Of a DNA stretch of 64,000 bases, positions 22,401-28,621 are shown piece by piece. The stretch's first letter is position 1. Each line of letters opens with the position of its first letter. This DNA comes from Thermoguttaceae bacterium. Its GTDB lineage: Bacteria > Planctomycetota > Planctomycetia > Pirellulales > Thermoguttaceae. The stretch spans positions 62,001 to 126,000 of the forward strand of contig JAGBAA010000141.1 of assembly GCA_017939795.1 (NCBI GenBank), read 5' to 3'. The notes beneath the pieces were generated by a model. That model was not told the DNA's origin. It did not search any database and saw only the letters and a list, made by a program, of their open reading frames with translations. The position numbers and the translations under genes are program-made.

Positions 22401-23248
22401 ATGTACTTCCCATGATTCAGACGAACGGCTTCTTCGAGCATCCATCGCCAGCGTTCGCCGTCGTTTTGTGCTTTTTCAAGCGATTCCGGGACGGAGAACG
22501 TCAGCGGAGTACCGTCTTCATTGAGCGGAATACCGCGGGTACGTGCGTTGAAGGAACGGCGTCCGTATGGATTTTCCGTCTCGATCTCCGGCAGGACCGA
22601 AAGGTCGGTGAGGGCCTGAAGCTCCCAGACGGTCTGATTTCCATTTCGGCTTTTGAGGAGGAAGTCGGCCAGATCGAGGAAGAACCAGCCGGCGGCGATG
22701 GTGTCTTCGTCAGCCTGCGCAAGCGGGATGCCGCGGAACATGAGCTGGCACGCACGCGTACGGTCACGCTCCTGCGAAGAGGCAAACTGCCCGTTTTGCT
22801 GCTGATTTCCGCGGTAGAATTTTCCCGAAACGACTCGTCCATGAGCCGGCAAAGAATTCCAGACCTGCGCAAGTGCCTGAAGTGCGCGCCAGGAGGAAGC
22901 GTAGGCCGTCTCAAAATTTTCCAGAAATTCGTCGATCTCAGAAGAACGGTTCAGCCGGATAAGTGCCTGATTCCGAGAGTTCAGGACGGACGGCAGAAAG
23001 CGGGCGGCTTCTTTCGTCAGCCATTTTTCGTTCCTTTGAGGCGCTGCTGCATTTTCGCCCAAAAGAGACAGATCGATGAGTTTCAGCGTTTCGACGTACT
23101 CGCCTTCTGCCAGTTTTTCGCTAATGTGCCGAGCAAAGGGTTCCCCTTCATTTGGAAGCGGGGCAGAGGCTTCCAAAACGGCTGGATTTCCCGGTATGCC
23201 GAGCATTCCAATACACAGCAGACTCAAAAAAAGATGAGCGAAGCGCAT
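16463..23248 (-). CDS. Alpha-2-macroglobulin family protein with thioester motif
   Basis: The 2261-residue product is a bacterial alpha-2-macroglobulin, a protease trap. A Sec signal (MRFAHLFLSLLCIGMLG, no good lipobox) starts it. A long helical/TPR-like N-terminal part follows, then macroglobulin MG domains (from about 560), an A2M N-terminal domain, an alpha-2-macroglobulin core, and a thioester-containing helical domain with PYGCTEQT near residue 1685 (thioester Cys and Gln present). The receptor-binding-like domain ends it. A Met/Ala-rich, Pro-poor stretch at about 1330-1410 sits where the bait region is expected. At 2261 residues it is longer than the usual ~1500-1900. CAGGAGG gives an excellent ribosome site for ATG 23248. 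No penicillin-binding protein 1C gene is next to it, unlike in enterobacteria. Confidence 0.92.
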   Translation of the reverse strand: MRFAHLFLSLLCIGMLGIPGNPAVLEASAPLPNEGEPFARHISEKLAEGEYVETLKLIDLSLLGENAAAPQRNEKWLTKEAARFLPSVLNSRNQALIRLNRSSEIDEFLENFETAYASSWRALQALAQVWNSLPAHGRVVSGKFYRGNQQQNGQFASSQERDRTRACQLMFRGIPLAQADEDTIAAGWFFLDLADFLLKSRNGNQTVWELQALTDLSVLPEIETENPYGRRSFNARTRGIPLNEDGTPLTFSVPESLEKAQNDGERWRWMLEEAVRLNHGKYIPAKDAENTALDLEAAFRDEVTFRLAQFFQMHYGEQTLQNLWNRLSVGEDAEEQKTRAGSLLALETLKDTETIAQTAAGIRRFTMQEDGNYILLYRQLAERPNPYRKTAQSYLGLIAMNRRQYPRAVEYFKLARELPHIPVRPEFSETLEIPDPLDFTEEITGNWVRFLPQKQQTSEAPQLSIRFRNAKKAEFTATRVDLEKLFRTLREQIEKAAALTPGRDSDLDQEISQLSIEHLAYQLLQDRKTEFLTDEKSTWSISLEPDPEHRDTTLSTPLKVSQPGVYWVEMQAENGNRVFTTAWVQDVMLVNKKLNGRSWYYAADSRTGKPIPGAKLEFLGFRREWVPSRDRRRRNEFRFYSNIFTAECDQNGSWIGSPENMKNEDYGAFRYAIAVRRPNGERIETISGIHWGSMNFSFFHPTFYSNLTAFGITDRPIYRPEEKVNFKFWVSRAVYGQGNYLEVSDDTFRPASQFAAFPNLSAGAVSERKLRIRISDPNGENIEEREVTSDRYGAVSGEFILPKDAKLGQYAVSVWDVQDPHFVFGQVTFRMEEYRKPEFEVKINAPKEPARLGDTVKVSIESKYYFGAPVANGTVQYRVFRETRTQRWYAPAPWDWLYGPAYWWSTYDVPWFPGWRSWGCAAPLPPWFEGRNSGGEELVQEGELRLTPEMEGKAEILIDSSSAALLYPDADHQYRIEADVVDASRRTISGKGTVLAARKPFEVNVWTHCGYARVGDQVPVHFAAKTLDGKAVEGKGTVRVFEVSYEKDGTPTEKELQSAEIATDAEGFAIFQLKADHSGQFRVSCTLTSGGEKPKTVEGAILFTVHGDGAAGKDLRFNELELIPDKSEYRPGETVRLLVNTNLADASVVLFERCENGICSTPRIIPMNGKSRIVELSVRECDQPNFFVEALVTANSQVYAVTKEICVPPAKRILNLETIPSKERFLPGEKAEVMLKLTDADGKPFVGQTVLTVYDKSLEYVSGGPNVGDIYAHFWNWKRHHYPETRSTNQQISHSMTKPREPGMTDLGFFHYCTNGGIGQNRQDPIMFAAEERMNFSGTKMRKVGAVAGVGARRMEAMALEENAVMNRAGGAVMAMPMAAAAPTAEAPMLAEAEMAADMDAVPAEEMKNEKPLMETGAVSNGIGDPASTQTLAEAVIRKNFADTAYWTASLETDENGIAKVDFPMPENLTTWKICAWAMGNGTQVGKAETEILTAKNLILRMQTPRFATTSDEIVLTANVHNYLETEKSVVVKLSLPKDAPCRLLDDSAQTVTVQIPAQGESRIDWRIRAENEGECSVTMSAQTDEESDAMLLSFPIQIHGMAKQDARSGMIPANTETQDAMETAKKTDSETVNAPSTASGFMEFTIPEARRPQDSALEIRFSPTLAGAMLDAIPYLAEYPYGCTEQTVSRFLPAVLVRKALNDAGVDLAALADRKTNLNAQEIGDARERNAQWEKQIRNRKNDPVFDEAVLNDMVSVGVDRLVNMQCADGGWGWFSGAGETSCAHLTSIVVRGLLLAQKAEVFGTLENPESVNRSIQSGLSWLAKHQEGELEKLRLGVKLHELYESGKLPKDGPIPEEFRDRPWKNRVAEVDVLVFATLTEAGWMNGSAQAMSDFIFRDRVHLSPQSNAISGLAFFQREEMERFQTIRKFLTQFLVQDDENQTAHLSLPGFCWWWCWYGNDIETQAAYLRLLCLDPDPETLQTASRLVKYLLNHRKNATYWNSTRDTAQVLEAFTHYLRTTNELEPQMKVEIFLDGKLRKTVNISPENLFTADLTFLLEGEAVTAGTHRVELRKTGTGPLYFNGYARYFTLEDFIRKTGLEVKVERKYFRLKRIEAQQNAAGGRGQLVKQNILKYERIPMDSGETVSSGDLIEVELTVESKNDYSYILIEDMKPAGFENVETRSGYDGNAMGAYVEYRDDRTAFFVRSLNEGTHSVSYRLRAETPGKVSALPARIEAMYAPELKGNSDEMKLECVDKPEK

Positions 23249-23601
23249 TTTTTTCCTCCTGATGATTTGTTTTTTTGTGGAAATCGGAGTTTCCTGAACG
23301 CAGAGCATTTCCTATTCTGTGGACCGCTGAGGATCTCCGCGCGGATAAACAGAGTCCCTGCCTGGATATGAAGACGAATGAGTTGGCGTTTCGTCTCAAA
23401 AAATCCCCCAATTTTTTAAGGATCTCCGATTTTTTTGAAATTTTTCTATTCTCCTTTCATTTTACCTGATTTTTCCATTCGGAAAAGCCCCCCGAAACCG
23501 ATTTTGGAGAAATTTTGGGAATTTTGCACCGATTTTGCATGAATTTTTAAAATCGGTTTCCCGAAAAAGTTCGACTTTCCTGACTTTGGGGACGAATGGG
23601 T
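23249..23601. other. AT-rich region upstream of the alpha-2-macroglobulin gene with CCGATTTT boxes
   Basis: GAAACCGATTTT (23494-23505) and AAAATCGGTTTC (23549-23560) form a 12-bp perfect inverted repeat. A further direct copy, ACCGATTTT, is at 23528-23536, and CCGATTTTT occurs near 23427. On the minus-strand RNA the first arm can pair with either of two partners. No convincing promoter was identified here for the downstream gene. No small ORF is supported. Confidence 0.5.
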
Positions 23602-23640
23602 AGAAAAAGAGACCGCGTCTCCGATCATGGAGGCACGGCC
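23602..23640 (-). terminator. Intrinsic terminator after the TAT Gfo/Idh gene
   Basis: On the minus strand the arms at 23640-23629 and 23622-23611 pair over 12 positions, with one mismatch and two wobbles, around a 6-base loop. TCTTTTTC follows. It lies about 55 bases past the stop codon. Confidence 0.65.
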
Positions 23641-23693
23641 GCTAAGTAGAGAGGGATCTTCAGGAAACAGGATCCAGAGATCTGATTCGGAAA

Positions 23694-25046
23694 TTAAAGC
23701 TCGACTTTCCATCCGTTGCGGTATTCGTAGTCCGAGTAGAGGAATTTGTCCGCGTCGGAGTTGGTCGTGAAGTTTTTCGCATCCCAGGTCAGCGTCTTTC
23801 CCGCACGGAAAGCTGCATTCCCGAGCAGATTATTTTCGATCAGACGGCCGGAATAGTCGAAATTGCAGAGCGATTCCGGACCGCCTTTGCATGCATCGAT
23901 AAATTCCTGATAGTGTCCTGCCGATTCCTGAATGAATGGTTCCGGACGCTGGTAGTCGGTGAACTTTCCGCTTGGCGAGAGGATGTGCTTGCCGTAATCG
24001 GAGACGACGAGACCTTTTTCGCCGATGAACGCGATCCCGATCCCCCAGTCGTTAATGACTGTGTCGTTTCCGACCATCGGCTGAAGCAGATCGCTTCGGC
24101 GTTTCATGCCTTCCGGACCATGGTACCACATGAGCTTGATCGGCCCGCTGGTGAATTCGCTTGAAGTTTTGCGGGCGGCATGATTCCAGGTCACGATCTG
24201 CCATGGCGGGAGTGCGATCGGATCCGGATCCGGTCCTTCCGCTGAGATGGTTTCCGGATATTCCAGTTCCAGTGCCCAGTATGCGAGGTCGATCAGATGG
24301 CTGCCCATGTCGCCGAGGACTCCCGTTCCGAAATCCCAGCGTCTGTGCCAGTTCAGGCAGCCGCGGTTTACGTAGTTGATGTTGAACGGACGCATCGGGG
24401 CAGGTCCGAGCCATTCATCCCACGCAAACCATTCCGGGATCGGCTGTTCTTCAAGAACGGCTGGGCCGATCGGTGCGATGGTACGGCTGCACCAGACGTG
24501 GGCTTCGGTGACTTTGCCGATCGCGCCTGCGCGGACCAGCTCCAGCGCGCGGCGGTAGTTGCTCACCGCGTGGATCTGCGTCCCCATCTGTGTCGCGATC
24601 TTTCCGCGGCGTTTTTTGTACTCGTTCTGCATCGCGCGGGCTTCGGCGACTGTTCGGGCGAGCGGTTTTTCCGTGTAGACGCTCTTGCCCGCCCGCATTG
24701 CTTCCAGAGATGCCAGCGCATGATGATGTTCTGCCGTCGAAATGACAAAGACGTCGATCTTTTCATTTTCGACGAGCGTGCGCCAGTCCACCGTGGTGAC
24801 GGCATCGGGGTACTGCCCCTTTAGTTTGTCCAGCGTCTGGCGATTCGTGTCGCAGAGCGCGTACGTATTCTGGCTGCTCATTCCGCCTCGGTTGGCGCCG
24901 CCTCGGTTTCCGACTCCCAGAAAAGCGACGTTCAGCTTTTCATTCGGTGTGTCTGTGCCGTGGACGATGGACCCCGGAAGAATGAGGGTTCCAGCTCCAA
25001 GTGCGGAAGATGTTTTGAGAAAGTTTCGACGGTTGGATCTCAGCAT
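23694..25046 (-). CDS. TAT-exported Gfo/Idh/MocA family oxidoreductase
   Basis: The 450-residue product starts with a twin-arginine signal (SNRRNFLKTSSALGAG). The NAD(P)-binding Rossmann domain has AFLGVGNRGGANRGG and the family motif EKPLART. The C-terminal alpha/beta domain includes WDFGTGVLGDMGSHLIDL. Relatives oxidise or reduce sugars, often at C3, using a tightly held NAD(P). Export suggests a bound cofactor that is recycled in the periplasm. AAAGGAG precedes ATG 25046. It is a paralogue of the unsignalled copy at 37913-39097. Its promoter at 25161-25189 and the overlapping hairpins after it suggest attenuation. Confidence 0.88.
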   Translation of the reverse strand: MLRSNRRNFLKTSSALGAGTLILPGSIVHGTDTPNEKLNVAFLGVGNRGGANRGGMSSQNTYALCDTNRQTLDKLKGQYPDAVTTVDWRTLVENEKIDVFVISTAEHHHALASLEAMRAGKSVYTEKPLARTVAEARAMQNEYKKRRGKIATQMGTQIHAVSNYRRALELVRAGAIGKVTEAHVWCSRTIAPIGPAVLEEQPIPEWFAWDEWLGPAPMRPFNINYVNRGCLNWHRRWDFGTGVLGDMGSHLIDLAYWALELEYPETISAEGPDPDPIALPPWQIVTWNHAARKTSSEFTSGPIKLMWYHGPEGMKRRSDLLQPMVGNDTVINDWGIGIAFIGEKGLVVSDYGKHILSPSGKFTDYQRPEPFIQESAGHYQEFIDACKGGPESLCNFDYSGRLIENNLLGNAAFRAGKTLTWDAKNFTTNSDADKFLYSDYEYRNGWKVEL

Positions 25047-25113
25047 GAGGATCTCCTTTCTTTCTTTTAAATGGAGGGATTTCTGAAATGGGAGGGATTT
25101 TTAATGGAGACAT

Positions 25114-25150
25114 AAAAAACCGGACGCGATTTAGCTGTCCGGGAAATCGC
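25114..25150 (-). promoter_or_regulatory. Candidate attenuator: two mutually exclusive hairpins
   Basis: In minus-strand order the segments are GCGATTT (25150-25144), CCGGAC (25142-25137), AAATCGC (25132-25126) and GTCCGG (25125-25120), then six T (25119-25114) and ATG. Segments 1 and 3 pair over 7 bp; segments 2 and 4 form an intrinsic terminator of 6 bp. Both cannot form together, because no bases are left to span the first stem. The whole element lies within about 45 bases of the predicted transcription start and about 70 bases before the Gfo/Idh start codon. A leader ORF (ATG at 25156, stop 25067) runs through it. Confidence 0.6.
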
Positions 25151-25160
25151 TTTCATGTCG

Positions 25161-25189
25161 ATTATATGCGATGGAATTTTTCCTGTCAA
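25161..25189 (-). promoter_or_regulatory. Perfect-consensus sigma-70 promoter for the TAT Gfo/Idh gene
   Basis: On the minus strand TTGACA (25189-25184) and TATAAT (25166-25161) are 17 bp apart, the full consensus. Transcription would begin near 25156-25154, at or next to an ATG, so any leader ORF would be nearly leaderless. Confidence 0.85.
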
Positions 25190-25257
25190 GGTACAGAAAT
25201 GAACTTTTAGAAAAATTTTAAAATTTTTTGAAGAAATGAAAGATGATGCTGTCAGCA

Positions 25258-25298
25258 TAAAAAAAAGTCTTTCCCTGAATGTGCGTTCAAAGAAAGAC
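25258..25298 (-). terminator. Intrinsic terminator after the nrdR/small-ORF transcript
   Basis: On the minus strand GTCTTTC (25298-25292) pairs with GAAAGAC (25273-25267) around an 18-base loop, followed by eight T (25266-25259) and ATG. It lies 28 bases past the stop of the 31-codon ORF. Confidence 0.75.
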
Positions 25299-25325
25299 AG
25301 AATTTTACCCGATCCGGGAATTTTT

Positions 25326-25421
25326 CTATTCATCGTCCCAGTCATCGTACCAGTTTCTTTGATCGTAATTCGATTCATCAAAGATCCAGAGATACGCAAT
25401 GAGAGCAGCCAGCCACGTCAT
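25326..25421 (-). CDS. Candidate 31-residue small membrane-like protein downstream of nrdR
   Basis: ATG at 25421 opens a 31-codon ORF that ends at TAG (25328-25326). The product begins MTWLAALIAYLWIF, a short hydrophobic helix, and ends in an acidic, Trp/Tyr-rich tail (RNWYDDWDDE). GAGGA precedes the ATG at suitable spacing. It starts 16 bases after the nrdR stop and is followed by an intrinsic terminator, so it sits as the last gene of the nrdR transcript. I do not recognise the family. The biased composition, ribosome site and position argue for a real gene; its shortness argues for caution. Confidence 0.5.
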   Translation of the reverse strand: MTWLAALIAYLWIFDESNYDQRNWYDDWDDE

Positions 25422-25437
25422 AGTTCCATCCTCGAAT

Positions 25438-25893
25438 TTATTTTTTCTTCGTAAGCATATTCAGGACCGTCACGAAATCCTGCGCGTCGCTGAATTGATG
25501 GTACACGCTGGCGAAACGGACGAATGCGATCTGATCGAGCTGGAAAAGCTGCCCCATAAGGAGTTCTCCGAGATACTGGGTCTCGATCTCGGTGTCGATG
25601 CTGTTCTCGATCTCGTTTTGAACGGCAGTCAGGATCTTTTCGATCTGCTCGTCACTGACCGGCCGTTTTCTGCATGCGATCTCCAGCCCGCATTTCAGTT
25701 TGTTGCGGTCGAAAATTTCACGGGTCCCATCCCTTTTGATGACTTTGATGGTCGGACGTTCCACTCGCTCATAGGTCGTGAAACGTTTCTGGCAGTGCTG
25801 GCATTCCCGGCGCCTGCGGATCCCGAATCCATCATCGCAGGATCTGGAATCGATCACCCGGTCATTATCCTGACGGCAGTTGGGACATTTCAT
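25438..25893 (-). CDS. nrdR: Transcriptional repressor NrdR
   Basis: The 151-residue product is the ribonucleotide reductase regulator NrdR. A zinc ribbon at the N-terminus has CPNC (residues 3-6) and CQHC further on, with the signature RRRECQHCQKRFTTYER. An ATP-cone domain follows (about 49-139). It represses ribonucleotide reductase genes when dATP is bound by binding NrdR boxes. ATG 25893 gives the canonical MKCPNC start and follows GGGGAGA. Length is typical. The 3' end carries a Lys-rich tail (TKKK). Confidence 0.96.
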   Translation of the reverse strand: MKCPNCRQDNDRVIDSRSCDDGFGIRRRRECQHCQKRFTTYERVERPTIKVIKRDGTREIFDRNKLKCGLEIACRKRPVSDEQIEKILTAVQNEIENSIDTEIETQYLGELLMGQLFQLDQIAFVRFASVYHQFSDAQDFVTVLNMLTKKK

Positions 25894-26072
25894 TTTCGGT
25901 TCTCCCCGAATCGTTCGATTGATTGCGTTCTGGTTTTCTTTTCGGCATGTTTGGGAATTTTTGGTCCCAGACTGCGTACGGAAGATCCTTCTTTCCGTGG
26001 GGGGCTTTCGTCTGTCGGCAATGTGGAAAAAATGCGGCATATTTTTCCTTGCCTATAGAAAGAGTATCGGCT

Positions 26073-26101
26073 ATTTTATCGATTTTTTAAAAACAAGTAA
26101 A
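26073..26101 (-). promoter_or_regulatory. Weak candidate promoter for nrdR
   Basis: On the minus strand TTTACT (26101-26096) and TAAAAT (26078-26073) are 17 bp apart. The -35 box is poor. The 393-bp gap 25894-26286 otherwise holds only the plus-strand promoter at 26205-26233 and AT-rich sequence. Confidence 0.35.
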
Positions 26102-26204
26102 GAGTAAATTTCTCTTATTTTGCATAATTTAACGCAAAAATGGAAATTTTTTTCATTTCGGAAGAATTTTTTTCAGATTCCGCCTGTTTTTTTGCTGCAG
26201 GGCC

Positions 26205-26233
26205 TTGAAAGGAATGGGAAAAAATGATAAAAT
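26205..26233 (+). promoter_or_regulatory. Sigma-70 type promoter for the bPH2 membrane protein
   Basis: TTGAAA (26205-26210) and TAAAAT (26228-26233) are 17 bp apart. The -10 box overlaps an in-frame ATG at 26224, which rules that ATG out as the start. Confidence 0.75.
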
Positions 26234-26286
26234 TGACTTTCAATTCTAGACCTGGAATTCCTGAAACAAATTTTAAGGAGAACATC

Positions 26287-28515
26287 ATGTCAAACGAGAT
26301 CAGTCAAGAAGGATCTTCCCCGGCTCAAAATGAATTTCTGCCGGAAGAAACTTCGCTTCAGGAGCCTCCCATGGTTTCACACGAAATGCCGTCGATCTCT
26401 CCGGAAATGTCTGCGGATGCATCGGAGATCCCAACTTTTTCGGATAGTATCTCCTCTGCTTCGCCGGAGGCCGCTGATGCCGTGCCGGAAATGCCGGCTC
26501 CGGTTTCTTTCGTACCGCAGGAAACCACATCTGCTGAAGAGATCGACTTTCCGAAAGATGAGTATGTCTGGCACTATTCTCTCCGCGACTTGACGGATGA
26601 GATCTTTTGGGCCGTCGTCTTTTTGATTATTTGGGGGCAGCTTTTCTATCCGTCCCTCTCGGCTGTCGGAGGCTGGGGATACTTCAACCTCGCAGTCACT
26701 GGAATTTTTGGGATCGGGATCGTCTACTTTACCTGCCTTTATTCCGCATTGGAATTTTTCACTAAAAGAAATACTGTGGAAAAGACCGTCGGGAATGAAG
26801 TGGTGAAGATCCATAAATACAAATGGAAGACCTTGCCGAAATTCCTTCTTCTGGCGGTGGCCTGTCTTCTTTTTTGTTTCCGTATCTTTTCCCTTGATTT
26901 TACCGGAAAGACTGCGGAAGCTCCGGAAGTCCCTGCACACTCGGCCTGTGCGTTTGCTGTCGAAATGATCGCGGCACAGGAAGCAGCTCCGGCCTCAGCG
27001 GACGCGGAAACTGCCGAAACTCCTGCCGATGCAGCTCCTGCGGACGTGGAAATTGCCGAAACTCCTGCCGACGCAGTCCCAGCGGACGCGGAAACTGCCG
27101 AAACTCCTGCCGACGCAGTCCCAGCGGACGCGGAAACTGCCGAAACTCCTGCTGACGCAGTCCCAGTGGACGCGGAAACTGCCGAAACTCCTGCCGATGC
27201 AGTCCCTGCGGACGCGGAAACTGCCGAAACTCCTGCTGACGCAGTCCCTGCGGACGCGGAAATTGCCGAAACTCCTGCCGACGCAGTCCCTGCGGACGCG
27301 GAAATTGCCGAAACTCCTGTTGACGCAGTCCCTGCGGACGCAGAAATTGCCGAAACTCCTGCCGACGCAGTCCCAGCGGACGCGGAAACTGCCGAAACTC
27401 CTGCCGACGCAGTCCCTGCGGACGCGGAAACTGCCGAAGCCGAAAGTGGTTCAAGTGCCGCCGTTGTTTGGGAAAACCTGAAATCGGTTTTTCCGAAGTC
27501 ATGGAATGAAGCCGCCCGTGACTTCTTCATTTTCTTCCTCGGGATCGGCGTATGGTGCTATGTGTTCAGTCTGCTTGCCCGGATCTTTTTCGGAAAGATC
27601 TGCACCTGGTATCGCCTGACTCCAACGGTTTTGATCTGTCGATCCGGTTTTTTCATCACCAAAGAACGCCGTGTTGCCGTTTGGGACATCCAGCGCGTAG
27701 AGGTGAAGCGGAATTTATGGCAGCGGTTTTTGGGAGTTGGGACTCTTGAGCTGCATGTCCGTGACGGTAATCTGGCGGAAATAGATGGTCTCGACGGCAG
27801 TGAGACGGAAGAATCCGTCATTCCGGATAATATCATTCAGCTTCCCGGTATCCGAATGCACGGTATTTTTACTTCGTCGTGTGAAGAGGTCGCCATCCTG
27901 AACACGTACAGTCTGTTTCTCCGCAGCCGAATGGGCGGCAGAATGTTGAATCCCATGGGGGTGGCTTCGAGCAGCGGAAATCAGAGAATGGAACTGAATG
28001 CCTATTTCCGTGAGAATTTTTCGGAAAAGGCAGATCAGAATATCGTTTGGAAATATCGTCCCCGGGACCTCTCAGATGAAGCTCTTTACTGCCTCATTTG
28101 TGTTGGGCTTGGACTTGCGGTCCAGTTTGGAATGCCCGGTTGGGAGTTCCTTAGCTGGCTTTTGTATGGACTTGCTGGACTTGGTGCCATTTGGCTGCTC
28201 GTTCTGCTTTTCATTCGGCGCAAGTTCACGCATTACGGGTTGAATGATTGCCATTTTACGTACACGACCGGCGTGATCTTTCAACAGATGCAGTCGATCC
28301 GCGTGACGGATATCGTGCAGGTCACGCTGACCCGCAGCTGGTGGGAAAGGATCATTCGGACCGGGACGCTCCATATCCGTTTCCGTACAAGCAGCGGCGT
28401 GAAGCCGAATCCGCTGGTGATCCGCGGTATCGGGCGATATTCTGAAATGTTCGAGAAGCTGGATTACTATCGAATGTACCATCGTCTCGTGCAGTACTTC
28501 GGAATGTCTGTTTGA
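26287..28515 (+). CDS. Membrane protein with two bPH2 domains and an ETPADAVPAD repeat loop
   Basis: The 742-residue product resembles YdbS/YdbT-type envelope proteins. A Pro/Glu-rich cytoplasmic N-terminus is followed by membrane helices (about 105-160 and 195-215). A loop of ten 14-residue repeats (about 239-378) comes next, then another helix (FFIFFLGIGVWCYVF) and a bPH2 domain (about 445-560, with TVLICRSGFFITKERRVAVWDIQRVEV). Two more helices and a second bPH2 domain end it (about 650-730, YTTGVIFQQMQSIRVTDIVQV). The repeat lies between membrane helices, so it is probably outside the cytoplasm. AAGGAG precedes ATG 26287. The function of bPH2 membrane proteins is not settled; envelope stress or protein toxicity roles are proposed for relatives. 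Confidence 0.8.
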   Translation: MSNEISQEGSSPAQNEFLPEETSLQEPPMVSHEMPSISPEMSADASEIPTFSDSISSASPEAADAVPEMPAPVSFVPQETTSAEEIDFPKDEYVWHYSLRDLTDEIFWAVVFLIIWGQLFYPSLSAVGGWGYFNLAVTGIFGIGIVYFTCLYSALEFFTKRNTVEKTVGNEVVKIHKYKWKTLPKFLLLAVACLLFCFRIFSLDFTGKTAEAPEVPAHSACAFAVEMIAAQEAAPASADAETAETPADAAPADVEIAETPADAVPADAETAETPADAVPADAETAETPADAVPVDAETAETPADAVPADAETAETPADAVPADAEIAETPADAVPADAEIAETPVDAVPADAEIAETPADAVPADAETAETPADAVPADAETAEAESGSSAAVVWENLKSVFPKSWNEAARDFFIFFLGIGVWCYVFSLLARIFFGKICTWYRLTPTVLICRSGFFITKERRVAVWDIQRVEVKRNLWQRFLGVGTLELHVRDGNLAEIDGLDGSETEESVIPDNIIQLPGIRMHGIFTSSCEEVAILNTYSLFLRSRMGGRMLNPMGVASSSGNQRMELNAYFRENFSEKADQNIVWKYRPRDLSDEALYCLICVGLGLAVQFGMPGWEFLSWLLYGLAGLGAIWLLVLLFIRRKFTHYGLNDCHFTYTTGVIFQQMQSIRVTDIVQVTLTRSWWERIIRTGTLHIRFRTSSGVKPNPLVIRGIGRYSEMFEKLDYYRMYHRLVQYFGMSV
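27001..27438. repeat. Ten 42-bp tandem repeats inside the bPH2 gene
   Basis: Exact 42-bp units start at 27001 (gacgcggaaactgccgaaac and so on) and run to 27420; an 18-bp partial unit ends at 27438. Each codes for DAETAETPADAVPA with a few substitutions (A/V, T/I). Near identity at the DNA level indicates recent expansion. Confidence 0.95.
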
Positions 28516-28544
28516 CGTTTCCGATCCCTGAGTATGTTTTGCAC

Positions 28545-28597
28545 ACGGCAGAAAGTTCATTCCTGAACATTTTCTGCCGTATCCATCCTGTTTTTTT
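28545..28597 (+). terminator. Hairpin and delayed U tract after the bPH2 gene
   Basis: ACGGCAGAAA (28545-28554) pairs with TTTCTGCCGT (28571-28580), with an inner GTTC/GAAC stem. Seven T follow at 28591-28597, ten bases after the stem. The spacing is long for an intrinsic terminator, so activity is uncertain. Confidence 0.5.
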
Positions 28598-28621
28598 AAT
28601 TAGCATAAAAAGGAGAATTTG

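Noticed and set aside
21890-23371. 493-codon plus-strand ORF opposite the alpha-2-macroglobulin gene
   Set aside because: A shadow frame of the minus-strand gene with no recognisable domains.
25067-25399. 110-codon minus-strand ORF downstream of nrdR
   Set aside because: It would span a terminator and the consensus promoter. Only its last 29 codons, from ATG 25156, could be a leader peptide.
26224-26286. Upstream ATG for the bPH2 protein
   Set aside because: It lies at the -10 box of the promoter, so it would not be transcribed as a start.
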